Source: Phycisphaerales bacterium UBA1845
GTDB lineage: Bacteria > Planctomycetota > Phycisphaerae > UBA1845
Direction of reading: 5' to 3'
NCBI GenBank assembly: GCA_002338715.1
Contig: DDIR01000134.1
Coordinates: 1-24,596, forward strand
Length of the DNA: 24,596 bases
Below, one piece after another: positions 7,234 through 16,338 of the stretch. The position numbers and the translations under genes were made by a program. The notes below the pieces were generated by a model, which saw only the letters and a list, made by a program, of their open reading frames with translations, was not told the origin of the DNA and searched no databases. How positions within the stretch are numbered: position 1 is the first letter of the stretch; the number at the start of each line of letters is the position of its first letter.

Positions 7234-7756
7234 TTTATTGTTCCCCATCTGACATGGCGCTCAATCGTGCTGTCGCCGATCGCTTCGGGCTGTCTCGGGG
7301 TGATGGGTGGTTGAGGTTGCGATTGATTGAACGCATTGAGCGGATTGGTTGGTGTGGCCATGCTGGGTTCCGGATTCGCAACGGTTGGTTTCCGGCCGAA
7401 CGGCGGGCACAACTTGGCAGTGCGGCGGCTGGTGGGGTATTATCGTGGTCAGCCATCGTTGCGCCATACGTCAAATCAGGATCGACGGTATCTGGGGCCG
7501 GCAGTTCTATCGTCTCGATTGACGGGGTGGAACTGCGGGCCTTGTGCAAGAGTTGATGGGCTGTTCATCGGCTGATGGTTCAAATCTCATAAGGCCCCGC
7601 GGGCAGTCGGTAGGTGTTTGCTATCGGTTGGCGACGATGTGTGAATCGGGTTGTTCTTTGCGTTTCACGATTCGCCCGGATTGATCCGGTGCACATCGTT
7701 GACGTCGATCATATCTTCGCGGCAACACAGCCGCCTTAGAAAGGAGGCCTGCAGAC
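7234..7756 (+). other. Upstream region of citrate synthase, one possible leader hairpin
   Basis: No convincing gene is visible in these 520 nt. ACGATGTG (7634-7641) and CACATCGT (7692-7699) can pair, extendable to about ten pairs with one G-T, and GAATCG/CGATTC can pair inside it. This could be a structured 5' leader of the citrate synthase mRNA, but it matches no riboswitch that I recognise. The promoter is not obvious. Confidence 0.35.
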
Positions 7757-9055
7757 ATGGGAACACTCCAAGAGACTCTCCGAGCCAAGATCCCTCAATG
7801 GCGCGAAGAGATTGCAGAAGTCAAAGCGACGATGGGTGACAAAGTCATTTCGGAGGTGACCGTCAACCAGGCGTATGGCGGGATGCGCGGCGTCAAGTGC
7901 ATGGTCTGTGACACGTCGGTTGTCGATCCGGACAAGGGGTTGATCATTCGTGGTCATCCGTTGTTGGAAATCAAAGACCTGCGTCCGGAAGAAATCTTCT
8001 TTTTGCTTTTGACTGGTGAACGGCCCGACGCGGATGCAAAAGCGGCGCTGCAGCACGAGTTCGATCGCCGCTCGCAGGTTCCCGACTACGTTTGGGATTT
8101 GCTGAAGGCGATGCCCCGTGACAGCCATCCGATGTGCATGCTCGACACGGGCATTTTGGTGATGGAGCGCGAGAGCGTGTTTCGCCAGTGGTATGACAAG
8201 GGGATGCGCAAGGAAGACTATTGGATTCCGATGCTGGGCGATGCGCTGAACATTCTCGCAAGGATGCCGGTGATTGCGGCTGGCGTTTATCGCATCCGTT
8301 ATGAGAAAGGAAGCGTCAAGACGTGGACGCACGGTTTGGACTGGGGTGCGAACTTCGCCAACATGCTGGGTATTCCTGACCCGACCGAAGCGTACGCCAA
8401 GTTGATGCGTATCTATTTGAGCTTCCACGCCGATCACGAAGGGGGAAACGTTTCCGCGAACACATGCCACACGGTTGGGTCGTCGTTGTCCGATGCGTAT
8501 TACTCGGTGTCGGCTGGCTTGAATGGGTTGGCCGGTCCGCTGCATGGACTCGCCAATCAGGAATGCCTCAAGTGGGTGCTGGAGTTGATGGCTCGTTTCG
8601 GCGGCTCGCCGACGCAGGAGCAATTGCGCGAGTTTGCATTCGAAACGCTGCGGTCCGGTCAGGTGATACCCGGTTATGGACACGCGGTTCTTCGCGTGGT
8701 CGATCCGCGATTCGCCGGTTTCCTCGAGTTTGGCCGCAAGTACATTGCAGACGACCCGGTGTTCAAAACGGTGTCGGATATTTTTGACGTGGTTCCGAAA
8801 GTGTTGGAGGAGTACTCTGACGAGCGCGTCAAAGCCGGCAAGTCGCCGATCGCCAACACCTGGCCCAACGTGGACGCGGTGTCGGGTTCGCTTCAGTACG
8901 CATTTGGTTTGACCGAATTTCCGTTCTACACGGTGCTGTTTTCGGTGTCGCGGGCGATGGGTATGCTATCGCAACTGGTGCTGAATCGCGCGATCGGAAC
9001 GGCGCTGACGCGACCGAAGTCGGTTTCGACAGCTTGGATCAAGAAGCAGAAATAG
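7757..9055 (+). CDS. gltA: Citrate synthase, mitochondrial-type (type I)
   Basis: Condenses oxaloacetate and acetyl-CoA to citrate and CoA at the entry of the TCA cycle, in the cytoplasm. The 432-residue sequence is close in layout to animal mitochondrial citrate synthase (437 residues mature): SFHADHEGGNVSANT, AGPLHGLANQE with His263 (pig His274), GYGHAVLR with His309 (pig His320), and WPNVDAVSG with Asp373 (pig Asp375). All catalytic residues are present. A nine- to ten-residue insertion before WPNVD explains the changed offset. An ideal Shine-Dalgarno sequence AAGGAGG (7741-7747) lies 9 nt before the ATG. It appears monocistronic and is convergent with the next gene. Most bacteria use a different, NADH-regulated or short-form type, so this eukaryote-like type is notable. 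Methylcitrate synthase activity cannot be excluded. Confidence 0.95.
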   Translation: MGTLQETLRAKIPQWREEIAEVKATMGDKVISEVTVNQAYGGMRGVKCMVCDTSVVDPDKGLIIRGHPLLEIKDLRPEEIFFLLLTGERPDADAKAALQHEFDRRSQVPDYVWDLLKAMPRDSHPMCMLDTGILVMERESVFRQWYDKGMRKEDYWIPMLGDALNILARMPVIAAGVYRIRYEKGSVKTWTHGLDWGANFANMLGIPDPTEAYAKLMRIYLSFHADHEGGNVSANTCHTVGSSLSDAYYSVSAGLNGLAGPLHGLANQECLKWVLELMARFGGSPTQEQLREFAFETLRSGQVIPGYGHAVLRVVDPRFAGFLEFGRKYIADDPVFKTVSDIFDVVPKVLEEYSDERVKAGKSPIANTWPNVDAVSGSLQYAFGLTEFPFYTVLFSVSRAMGMLSQLVLNRAIGTALTRPKSVSTAWIKKQK

Positions 9056-9112
9056 AGCGGAATAGACACCACGTTTTGCGTGGAGCCAAACCGACCTCCA
9101 CATTCGATAACG

Positions 9113-9152
9113 GGCGAGCCCTCATTAGCGCAAGTGCTTGTGAGGGCTCGCC
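9113..9152. terminator. Perfect 12-bp stem between convergent genes, possible bidirectional terminator
   Basis: GGCGAGCCCTCA (9113-9124) and TGAGGGCTCGCC (9141-9152) pair perfectly around a 16-nt loop. No T-run follows on either strand, so termination, if any, would not be classical. The position, 57 nt after citrate synthase and 62 nt beyond the end of the minus-strand gene, suits a shared terminator. It may equally be a copy of a dispersed palindromic repeat. Confidence 0.55.
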
Positions 9153-9214
9153 GCCTGAACGAATTGAATTTGTTCTCACCACATACAGCAGCGACTGAGT
9201 TTCGTGCCGTTCGG

Positions 9215-10720
9215 TCAATTGTCGAGTAGATCGATCCGAATGAAACCAAGTACCCATTCGTCTGATGTGCTGCAACCGAGTCCACTGTCCTCGGTTCGCA
9301 GAGCGCGAAACGCAACCACGTCGTTGGAGCAAGAAACGTCAGTGGCCATCACGCTGCCAGTAATTGGATCATGCTCCGGATCTTCAAAGTCGGTGAATTC
9401 ACCACCGGTACTCATTTGCAGATAGTCCCACTCGTCGTCGATTGGACCGGTGCCGGCGAGAAACCAGCGACTGCCATCGGGAGTCAAGCACATCGATGCG
9501 TAGAAGCCGATCTTCTTGTCGGCGTCGTGGCATTCCGCCTGCGTCAGAGAGGAAAAGTCAACGTTGGAATCACGAAGGTCATACGTGTCAAACTGGCTTG
9601 CCAGCGTGGAACCGGGCGCATCCGACACTTGTCCGATCGCGCTTCGAAAGCTCATGCCCGCGCCGGATTGTGCGTCGAGGTCTTCGCGCCATTGGGCGTA
9701 TCCGAATCGACCATTGTTGAGAACAACCTGGGCGTTGTGGGTCGACGGATTGTTGGTGAAGGTCGTGATGGTGCCGTTATTCAGGTTCAACAAGACCGCG
9801 TTGGTTGTTCCGAGTCCCAGGGGAAAGTCTGGTGGGTCCTGTTGATAAAGAATCCAATCTCCATCGAATTGCATTTGCACGCCGTCATTGATGCAGCACA
9901 TGTCGTTGGCCAAGGTCATCTCGACGAACTGTGGTGCGCTTCCTGGCGAATCAATATCCCAAACATACAGGCCTTCGCCTCCGGCGGCTACGACGCGACG
10001 CGAGCCGGAATCGACTGCAACCTGGTCGAACGTCTCGATGGGCTCATCAATGCTGCTTGTCGGATTGGGAAACGAGATGACTTTCCACGCATTGGGGTCG
10101 CTTCCCGCAACGTCGATCACCTTGATTGCATTTCCGTCTGCGACTTGATTGGTGTCGTTGATGGTGGCGAAAAGATTACCCGACGCCTGCGTCAATCCCG
10201 GCAAACGATCGTCATTCATCTGTGTGTTTCGGAGCAACAGGTCGGATGTGGAAAACTCCTTTGACTGACCCGTGGCCGTGTCATACACGCGCACGTTTCC
10301 CAGGCTGGTCACGAGCGCAATCTTTTTTCCGGCGACTGCGAAGTGAGTCCAGGCAAATCGTTCACCTTCGGGAACCTCGATTCCCGCATCTGTCTCATCA
10401 GACGACTCAGACGGGACGATGTAGTACACCGTTTCTGAATCGCCCCAAACGATCAAGTCGTCGCCGGTTTGGGGACGCATGATCAGCGTGTTGTCGTCCA
10501 TGATGATCCGGGTTTTGACCAGAGTCTCGTCTTGATTGGTATTGCTTCCATTGCTTCCTGTCCCTCCGTTACCGTTTGGATCGTCGCCGTTGGAGTTGCT
10601 GTTGCCATTGGTGTTGCCGCCATTGTCGGTTGGCGCTGGCGGATTACAGGACAAACCAGATGCTGCCAACATGGCGAAAGCCACTCCGATCAATACACGC
10701 CTTGTTTTTGTATTCTTCAT
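9215..10720 (-). CDS. Exported, lipoprotein-like beta-propeller-type protein of unknown function
   Basis: A 501-residue protein starting MKNTKTRRVLIGVAFAML, with a hydrophobic signal and a Cys at residue 25 (SGLSC) that would be the lipidation site, though Gly rather than Leu at -3 is atypical. A Gly/Asn/Ser-rich linker of about 35 residues (NGNSNSNGDDPNGNG) tethers the rest. Beyond it, repeated strands such as GNVRVYDTATGQS, GNAIKVIDVAGSD and GGEGLYVWDIDSPG suggest WD40- or YVTN-like propeller blades. ATG at 10720 is preferred to one at 10756 because the signal peptide begins there. It is divergent from the repeat-protein gene at 11444. No enzymatic motif is seen. Confidence 0.7.
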   Translation of the reverse strand: MKNTKTRRVLIGVAFAMLAASGLSCNPPAPTDNGGNTNGNSNSNGDDPNGNGGTGSNGSNTNQDETLVKTRIIMDDNTLIMRPQTGDDLIVWGDSETVYYIVPSESSDETDAGIEVPEGERFAWTHFAVAGKKIALVTSLGNVRVYDTATGQSKEFSTSDLLLRNTQMNDDRLPGLTQASGNLFATINDTNQVADGNAIKVIDVAGSDPNAWKVISFPNPTSSIDEPIETFDQVAVDSGSRRVVAAGGEGLYVWDIDSPGSAPQFVEMTLANDMCCINDGVQMQFDGDWILYQQDPPDFPLGLGTTNAVLLNLNNGTITTFTNNPSTHNAQVVLNNGRFGYAQWREDLDAQSGAGMSFRSAIGQVSDAPGSTLASQFDTYDLRDSNVDFSSLTQAECHDADKKIGFYASMCLTPDGSRWFLAGTGPIDDEWDYLQMSTGGEFTDFEDPEHDPITGSVMATDVSCSNDVVAFRALRTEDSGLGCSTSDEWVLGFIRIDLLDN

Positions 10721-11443
10721 ATTGCGTTGCCCCAAAAATGTGAAGACCCGCGGCATCCGCGCATTCGTTTGTCAACGTGATTTGGCATGGTCTTCTGAGT
10801 CTTCGTTGCGCCTGCGGAACGCCGACGCTTCAATTCGTGTCGTGATGGAGAGCCTGGACTTGAAGTTATCGCCAAGCCGCCCTTCGCGCGCACCGACACA
10901 CTGATTTCGTATCACAGCCGATGAAATGGGATTCATGGAATGCGGTGGTTCATGGTCCAAGCCGGGCACCTGATGTGCACATGGGCTTTGGCGTTTCACC
11001 TGTGGACCACCCGTTCCGCCAAATGCTCACCACCGGCGGAATCTAAAGTCTACAACATATTTGTGCAGCTGGCGTGGGTAATGGCGCATAGGCCGGGAGT
11101 TGCCAAGTGGTCGGCACTGACCGCAATTGCGATTGTCAGCGTGGATTCCCTCGCTTCCCAATCTTAATGCACGGCATATGCTGGCGATTCATATAACTCC
11201 CAATCACGGCTGGACTTGGGGATTCGGTTGTCGGTCGGGTAGCGGTGGGCGATCCGCGAAGCGATCTCGGCCCACGGACGCCCGGGCGAATTGCAGAAGA
11301 ACCATTAGAATGAGGGCAGGTATGGGCCGGGATCGCCGCGGCAGGCCGTTGCAGACCCAAGCGGCTCGACATCGCTCGAATACTGTTTTCGATTTTGATC
11401 TTGCGGCACTGATCCTTTCGCAAGATGAACTTGGGGGGAAGCC
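10721..11443. other. 723-nt divergent intergenic region without a recognisable gene
   Basis: This gap separates two divergently transcribed genes for exported proteins and should hold both promoters. Short overlapping frames of up to 106 codons are present on both strands without domain signature. I see no strong hairpin, tRNA or repeat. A small RNA or small peptide gene cannot be excluded. Confidence 0.4.
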
Positions 11444-14404
11444 ATGATCAAGCACACGTCAATCGTCTATTCAATCTTCTGCATCGTATCGATTGCTTTC
11501 GCCGATCGGGTGTCTGCGCAATGCGCGTTCTTTGATGACTTCCAGCGGCCCGACAGTACGACGCTGGGTTTTGGATGGGTCGAGGACGAAACGATTGCTT
11601 CTGAAATCCTGCTGACGTCGTTCGGCGAGTTCGGCTACGTCGACATCGTCGGGCAGGGCGTCGCACCAGTCAGCATGACACAATCGAACATCGATACTTC
11701 CAGCCTCACCAATCCGGCGATCACCTTTGTTTGGCAGGGGCGAAACGGAGACGCGGAAGCTGGCGACGTCCTTCAACTGGACTGGCGATTGAGCGGAGGC
11801 ACCTGGGAACAACTCGGTGAATTCGAACTGACCAATACGTTGACGACGGTGACGGAGATTCCGTTACCGCCCGCCGCACTGAATACGAGCATCGACTTTC
11901 GCTTTGTTGTGATCGTCGACACATTTCAGGAAGGCGTCTTGTTGGATGACGTGGGTGTCTGCAATTCCGCCGGGCCTACCGACTGCAATTCCAATGGCAT
12001 CGACGACGGACTCGACATTGCACTGGGGACGAGCCTCGACGAAAACGCCAACGCAACGCCAGATGAGTGTGACGAATGTGTATTCGATGTTGATTGCAGC
12101 AACGGGCTGTTTTGTGATGGCGTGGAAATCTGCCTGGTCGACATTTGTCAGTTTCAGTCACCGCCATGCGTTGCGGGCCAACTGTGCGATGAACTTAACG
12201 ACCTATGTGTCGCCGACGGTGCAGACTGCAACAACAACGGCATCGGTGACGTAGTCGACATTTCTGGCGGCACGAGTGACGACCTGAACGCCAACAATGT
12301 TCCCGACGAATGCGACGAGTGCGTGTTTGACGGTGATTGTGATGACGGCTTGTACTGCAATGGCATTGAAACTTGCAATATTGATACGTGCGTCGCGGGA
12401 ACTGTTCCGTGTGCGGTGGGCCAGGCCTGTGACGACGACACCGACTCGTGTCCGCCCACCGGCACCGACTGCAACACCAACGGCATCGGTGATGCGACCG
12501 ACATTTCAGGTGGATTCAGCGACGACCTTAATGCCAACAACATTCCCGACGAGTGCGACGGGTGTGTGTTCGACGCGGATTGCGACGACGGAATGTTTTG
12601 CAATGGCGACGAGACTTGCGCCGTCGATACTTGTGTTGCCGGCGGCGACCCGTGCAGCGTTGGTGAGATTTGCGACGACACAGAGGACTTGTGCATTGTC
12701 GCGATCGACTGCAATTCCAATGGCGTTAGTGATTTATTCGACATTGCGGGCGGTTCCAGCGACGACGTCAACGCCAACGAGGTTCCCGACGAATGCGATG
12801 AATGCGTGGTCGATGGCGATTGCAGCAATGGACTCTTCTGCGACGGTGAAGAGGTTTGCGACGTCGATCAATGCATTGGCGGAGCGTTTCCTTGTGTTGC
12901 GGGGCAGGAGTGTGACGAAGGTTCCGACGCCTGCTTCCCGATCGGCGCGGATTGCAATTCCAACGCCATCGGTGATGCGGCCGACATTGCCGGTGCAACG
13001 AGCGACGATGCCAACAGCAACGGCGTACCCGACGAATGCGATGCCTGCGTTCTTGATACCGACTGCAACGACGACGTGTTTTGCAACGGCGCGGAAGTCT
13101 GCAACGTCGACACTTGCACCAACGGCGTGATTCCGTGCGAGCTGGGTCAACTTTGCGACGAAGAATTCGATCTATGCCAGCCGGACGGTTCCGATTGCAA
13201 CACCAATGGCGTCGGTGACGCCTACGATATCGCACTTGGCACCAGCGCCGATCTCAACAGCAACGGCGTACCAGATGAATGCGATGCATGTGTGATTGAT
13301 GCCGATTGCGATGACGGCTTGCATTGCACGGGAATTGAAACCTGCAACATCGACACATGCGCGCCGGGCTCGAATCCGTGTCTGATCGGTCAGTCATGCA
13401 TTGAAGAAAGCGATACATGCGCGCCAACGGGGGCTGATTGCAACGCAAACGGCATCGGTGACGCCACCGACATCGCCGCGGGTACCAGCATGGACTGCGA
13501 TTCCAACGGGGTGCCCGATGCGTGCGACATCGCATTCGGTGACAGCAACGACTGCAACCTCAATGCAGTTCCAGATGATTGCGATCTGCTTTTCGGTGAT
13601 GCGTTCGATTGCAATACCAATGGTGCATTGGACGAATGCGACATCGCCGAAAAAATGTCAGATGACTGCGACACCAACGGTGTTCCCGACGAGTGTCAAT
13701 CCGATGGCGATGCCGACGGTGTGATCGATGCTTGTGATCTTTGTCCCGATACACCACCGGGATTGATCATGGGTGATGCCGGCTGTCCGCTTGCACTGGG
13801 ACCGTGCTGCTTCTTTGGCAAAATCTGCATCGACGATCGCCTAGAGAGCGAATGCACCATTCTGGATGGCACGTATCTGGGTGACGGGTTTACGTGTGAA
13901 CTTGATCCGGATGGTGACGGTGTCACCGGCTGCGATGACCGCTGCCCGTTTGATGGTCAAAAATCAGAACCAGGTATTTGCGGTTGTGGGGTGTCGGACA
14001 TGGACTCCGATCAGGATGGTCTGGTGGACTGTGTGGATCGATGTCCAAACACGCCGCTGGGCGATCCAGTCAATGCGTGTGGTTGCAGTGCTTTGGGGGC
14101 ATGCGCTTTCAACCAGGGGTTTTGTTGGGATGAGTTGGACGAGGCCACCTGCACGCTCATCAGCGGATTCTACCTTGGAGATGGATCGCTTTGCGACGAC
14201 GCATTTACCTTTGGCGACTTCGACCTTGACGGTGACGCCGACTTGGTCGACTTCGCGTACTTTCAAGAATGTTTCAACGCATCGAGCGACGGCGAGACAG
14301 ATTGGCCATGCGCTGCGGGAGACTTTGACGGGTGCGGTGACGTTGACATCGCGGACTACGAAGCGTTCTTCCGATTCCTGGACGGTCCAATCGCTGTGCC
14401 ATAA
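11444..14404 (+). CDS. Secreted 986-residue protein of tandem 81-residue Asp/Cys-rich repeats with dockerin-like tail
   Basis: A signal peptide (residues 1-25, ending VSAQ) leads to a beta-rich domain (26-about 175, FFDDFQRPDSTTLGFGW, resembling a jelly-roll). Six tandem units then run from residue 180 to 664. Each starts DCNxNGIGDxxDIAxGTSDD and includes VPDECDEC, a FCNGxExCxxDxC core and CDExxDxC. Four 19-residue short units (CxxNGVPDxCDIAxGxSxD) follow, then thrombospondin-3-like DGDADGVIDACDLCPDTPPG stretches, and finally paired dockerin-like loops (DFDLDGDADLVDFAYFQ and DFDGCGDVDIADYEAFF). The acidic loops suggest calcium binding and a stiff, disulfide-rich rod. ATG at 11444 follows GGGGGGAAGCC. 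Likely a cell-surface or matrix structural protein; the function is not known. Confidence 0.8.
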   Translation: MIKHTSIVYSIFCIVSIAFADRVSAQCAFFDDFQRPDSTTLGFGWVEDETIASEILLTSFGEFGYVDIVGQGVAPVSMTQSNIDTSSLTNPAITFVWQGRNGDAEAGDVLQLDWRLSGGTWEQLGEFELTNTLTTVTEIPLPPAALNTSIDFRFVVIVDTFQEGVLLDDVGVCNSAGPTDCNSNGIDDGLDIALGTSLDENANATPDECDECVFDVDCSNGLFCDGVEICLVDICQFQSPPCVAGQLCDELNDLCVADGADCNNNGIGDVVDISGGTSDDLNANNVPDECDECVFDGDCDDGLYCNGIETCNIDTCVAGTVPCAVGQACDDDTDSCPPTGTDCNTNGIGDATDISGGFSDDLNANNIPDECDGCVFDADCDDGMFCNGDETCAVDTCVAGGDPCSVGEICDDTEDLCIVAIDCNSNGVSDLFDIAGGSSDDVNANEVPDECDECVVDGDCSNGLFCDGEEVCDVDQCIGGAFPCVAGQECDEGSDACFPIGADCNSNAIGDAADIAGATSDDANSNGVPDECDACVLDTDCNDDVFCNGAEVCNVDTCTNGVIPCELGQLCDEEFDLCQPDGSDCNTNGVGDAYDIALGTSADLNSNGVPDECDACVIDADCDDGLHCTGIETCNIDTCAPGSNPCLIGQSCIEESDTCAPTGADCNANGIGDATDIAAGTSMDCDSNGVPDACDIAFGDSNDCNLNAVPDDCDLLFGDAFDCNTNGALDECDIAEKMSDDCDTNGVPDECQSDGDADGVIDACDLCPDTPPGLIMGDAGCPLALGPCCFFGKICIDDRLESECTILDGTYLGDGFTCELDPDGDGVTGCDDRCPFDGQKSEPGICGCGVSDMDSDQDGLVDCVDRCPNTPLGDPVNACGCSALGACAFNQGFCWDELDEATCTLISGFYLGDGSLCDDAFTFGDFDLDGDADLVDFAYFQECFNASSDGETDWPCAAGDFDGCGDVDIADYEAFFRFLDGPIAVP
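11981..13435 (+). repeat. Six tandem repeats, period 243 nt (one 240 nt)
   Basis: Units begin at 11981, 12224, 12467, 12707, 12950 and 13193, each at the codon for Asp before Cys-Asn. Five are exactly 243 nt and the third is 240 nt. The repeats are clear at protein level and moderately conserved in DNA. Confidence 0.9.
13439..13700 (+). repeat. Four and a half short repeats, period 57 nt
   Basis: Immediately after the long units, codons for CxxNGVPDxCDIAxGxSxD repeat every 57 nt, starting at 13439, 13496, 13553 and 13610, with a partial fifth from 13667. The same 19-residue element forms the first part of each 81-residue unit. Confidence 0.8.
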
Positions 14405-14578
14405 ACCCTAGGGGTACTGTTGGCGAAGTCCTGTTTTGTTGACGCGCTTTCAGCATCTATTCGATCTGTGCGGGCTCGATCAAGTCCCGGTAATTCACCC
14501 AGGTTGGATTCCTGTGGCGAGTAGCGTAGACTTCAGCGGGTCGGACGAAATTTCGATACGGCGGTTGCGGTCGGCATA

Positions 14579-16312
14579 ATGCAAAAATCTGTGGACAGCA
14601 TGGTTCGGACAGTTGGTCTGACGGTAAACGACCTTGCGCGGATGACGCATCCGGTTATAGGCCGCGAACCGCTGCGAAACCATGTTAAAAAAATGGTCGC
14701 GGTCGTACGGGATATTCTGCAAGTTGATGGCGCTGCCGCAAGAAAAGTCGAAGGAAATCGCCTGACTTTACTGGCGGCGGCCGGTATTCCCAAAGGACAG
14801 TTGGCCGATGAGATTTCGGTCGGGTCCGGGATATCAAAGCTGATGTTGGAGTCGCGTCAGGCGGTTGTCATTCCAGACGTGGCGGAGCACCCTGACACCG
14901 CGCACCTTGCCGACCGCGCGCGGAGTAATCCTGCCGCTTTTGTTTTCAAATCTTATGCAGGCGTACCGCTACTGATTGATGGCGAAGTCATCGGCATCTT
15001 GGGGGTTTATGCAACCGACCACATGCGCGAGTTTCGTACAGACGAAATCGACCAGTTGCAGGTCCTTGCCAATCACATCGCCGCGTCGGTCGTCAACGAG
15101 CGATTGTATTGCGAACTTTGTGAACGCACTGACAAGTTGCGGTCGGAGATTGTGGAACGCAAACTTGCAGAAGAAAAACACAAGGAACTGGAAGAACAGT
15201 TACGCATCTCGCAGAAGATGGAGTCGCTGGGCCGAATGGCTGGCGGAATCGCGCACGACTTCAACAATCTGCTAACCGTCATGACAGCCGGCGTTGAGTT
15301 CATCGAGCTGGACGTCGACACCCAGTCGAACTTCAAGAATCTCAAAGAGGCCATCCGGACAGCGTCGAACCTGACTGGGCAGCTCTTGGCGTTCAGTCGG
15401 CATCAACCGAGCAGGCCGCGCGCACTGAACCTCGGTGAACATCTGACCGCGGCGATGCCGATGCTGAAGAGCCTGGTGCCATTGGGCGTCGAACTGATCC
15501 CGGACGTTGAATCGCAAGATCTTGTCGTAGAGGTTGATCCCACCCAACTCACCCAGATATTGCTTAACCTGGTGACGAACGCGACGCAGGCGATCCAGGG
15601 AAGCGGCTTTATTCGCGTGGGATGTCGACACCGTTCGGGCGTTGCAGAGGGCGAGGAACTGGATGGGGCATGGGCCGAACTGACGGTTGAAGACAGTGGA
15701 TGCGGCATGCCGCCAGAGATTGCCGGGCAGGTGTTCGAACCCTTCTATACGACGCGCGGCAGCAACGGAGGAACCGGGCTCGGGTTGTCTACGGTCCATG
15801 GCATCGTGGGTCAATTGGGCGGTCAGGTTGTTGTCGAATCGACGCCGGGGTCGGGGTCGGCGTTTCGAGTTCTATTCCCGCAGAGATCCGTGGGGTCGGA
15901 TCAGCGTTCATGGGTCGAGTCTGAAAGCGTCGTACCGAAGCGACGCATTCATCGCATACTCTTGTGTGAAGACAACGAGCTTGTTCGAAGCGTACTCATT
16001 ACGTCGCTTCAATCTGAAGGGTACGAGGTGAATGCGGCTGGTACAGTCAGAGAGGCGTTGGCGCTGGCGGTACAATTCAAAGAAGAGATCGACTTGTTGA
16101 TTACGGACCTCGACCTTCCCGATCAATACGGTGATCATCTGGTTACGCGCGTTCGTGAAATGCGGCCCGAGATTCCGGCTATGCTTATCACAGGATATGT
16201 TCCGGATGCGTCGCTGGAGCGGGTTCGCGAGTTTGACCACGTCCTGCGCAAGCCCATCAGTCGGCAACAATTGCTTGAAGCCATCGCCAGTTGCCAAACG
16301 CCGATGCGGTGA
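14579..16312 (+). CDS. Soluble GAF hybrid histidine kinase with C-terminal receiver
   Basis: The 577-residue protein has a GAF sensor domain (about 30-175), a short coiled-coil linker, and a HisKA domain with His226 in GIAHDFNNLL. The HATPase_c domain carries N box LLNLVTNATQAI, G1 VEDSGCGM, F box EPFYTTR and G2 GTGLGLS. The receiver domain (about 460-575) has Asp510 in LLITDLDLPD and the LRKPIS lysine. The AHDFNN H-box is typical of the family used in many hybrid sensors. There is no TM or signal peptide, so it senses an intracellular cue, perhaps a small ligand bound by GAF. No DNA-binding output or partner regulator is adjacent. ATG at 14579 lacks a clear Shine-Dalgarno; ATG 14600, with GGA 4 nt before it, is an alternative. 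Confidence 0.9.
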   Translation: MQKSVDSMVRTVGLTVNDLARMTHPVIGREPLRNHVKKMVAVVRDILQVDGAAARKVEGNRLTLLAAAGIPKGQLADEISVGSGISKLMLESRQAVVIPDVAEHPDTAHLADRARSNPAAFVFKSYAGVPLLIDGEVIGILGVYATDHMREFRTDEIDQLQVLANHIAASVVNERLYCELCERTDKLRSEIVERKLAEEKHKELEEQLRISQKMESLGRMAGGIAHDFNNLLTVMTAGVEFIELDVDTQSNFKNLKEAIRTASNLTGQLLAFSRHQPSRPRALNLGEHLTAAMPMLKSLVPLGVELIPDVESQDLVVEVDPTQLTQILLNLVTNATQAIQGSGFIRVGCRHRSGVAEGEELDGAWAELTVEDSGCGMPPEIAGQVFEPFYTTRGSNGGTGLGLSTVHGIVGQLGGQVVVESTPGSGSAFRVLFPQRSVGSDQRSWVESESVVPKRRIHRILLCEDNELVRSVLITSLQSEGYEVNAAGTVREALALAVQFKEEIDLLITDLDLPDQYGDHLVTRVREMRPEIPAMLITGYVPDASLERVREFDHVLRKPISRQQLLEAIASCQTPMR

Positions 16313-16338
16313 GTTCGAGGGTTTGCCGGCTGGCTTGG

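Noticed and set aside
7188..7556. 122-codon plus-strand frame before citrate synthase
   Set aside because: It runs through the terminator hairpin at 7196-7233 and shows no recognisable features.
7578..7597. GGTTCAAATCTC resembling the tRNA T-loop end, as a possible att site
   Set aside because: Only the TTCAAATC core matches the tRNA end at 1-20; no acceptor-stem match follows.
7736..8683. 315-codon minus-strand frame
   Set aside because: Antisense to citrate synthase; Arg/His/Gln-rich composition typical of an antisense frame.
9371..10264. 297-codon plus-strand frame
   Set aside because: Antisense to the lipoprotein-like gene, which has a signal peptide and low-complexity linker.
12297..13130. 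277-codon plus-strand frame within the repeat protein
   Set aside because: Shifted frame of the 243-nt repeats; Thr/Ala/Met-rich with no independent start signal.
11981..13435. Regular repeats considered as a CRISPR array
   Set aside because: The unit is 243 nt, conserved throughout without spacer structure, and is in-frame protein-coding.
14405..14420. CCCTAGGG palindrome after the repeat-protein gene
   Set aside because: Eight bases without loop or T-run; too short to call a terminator.
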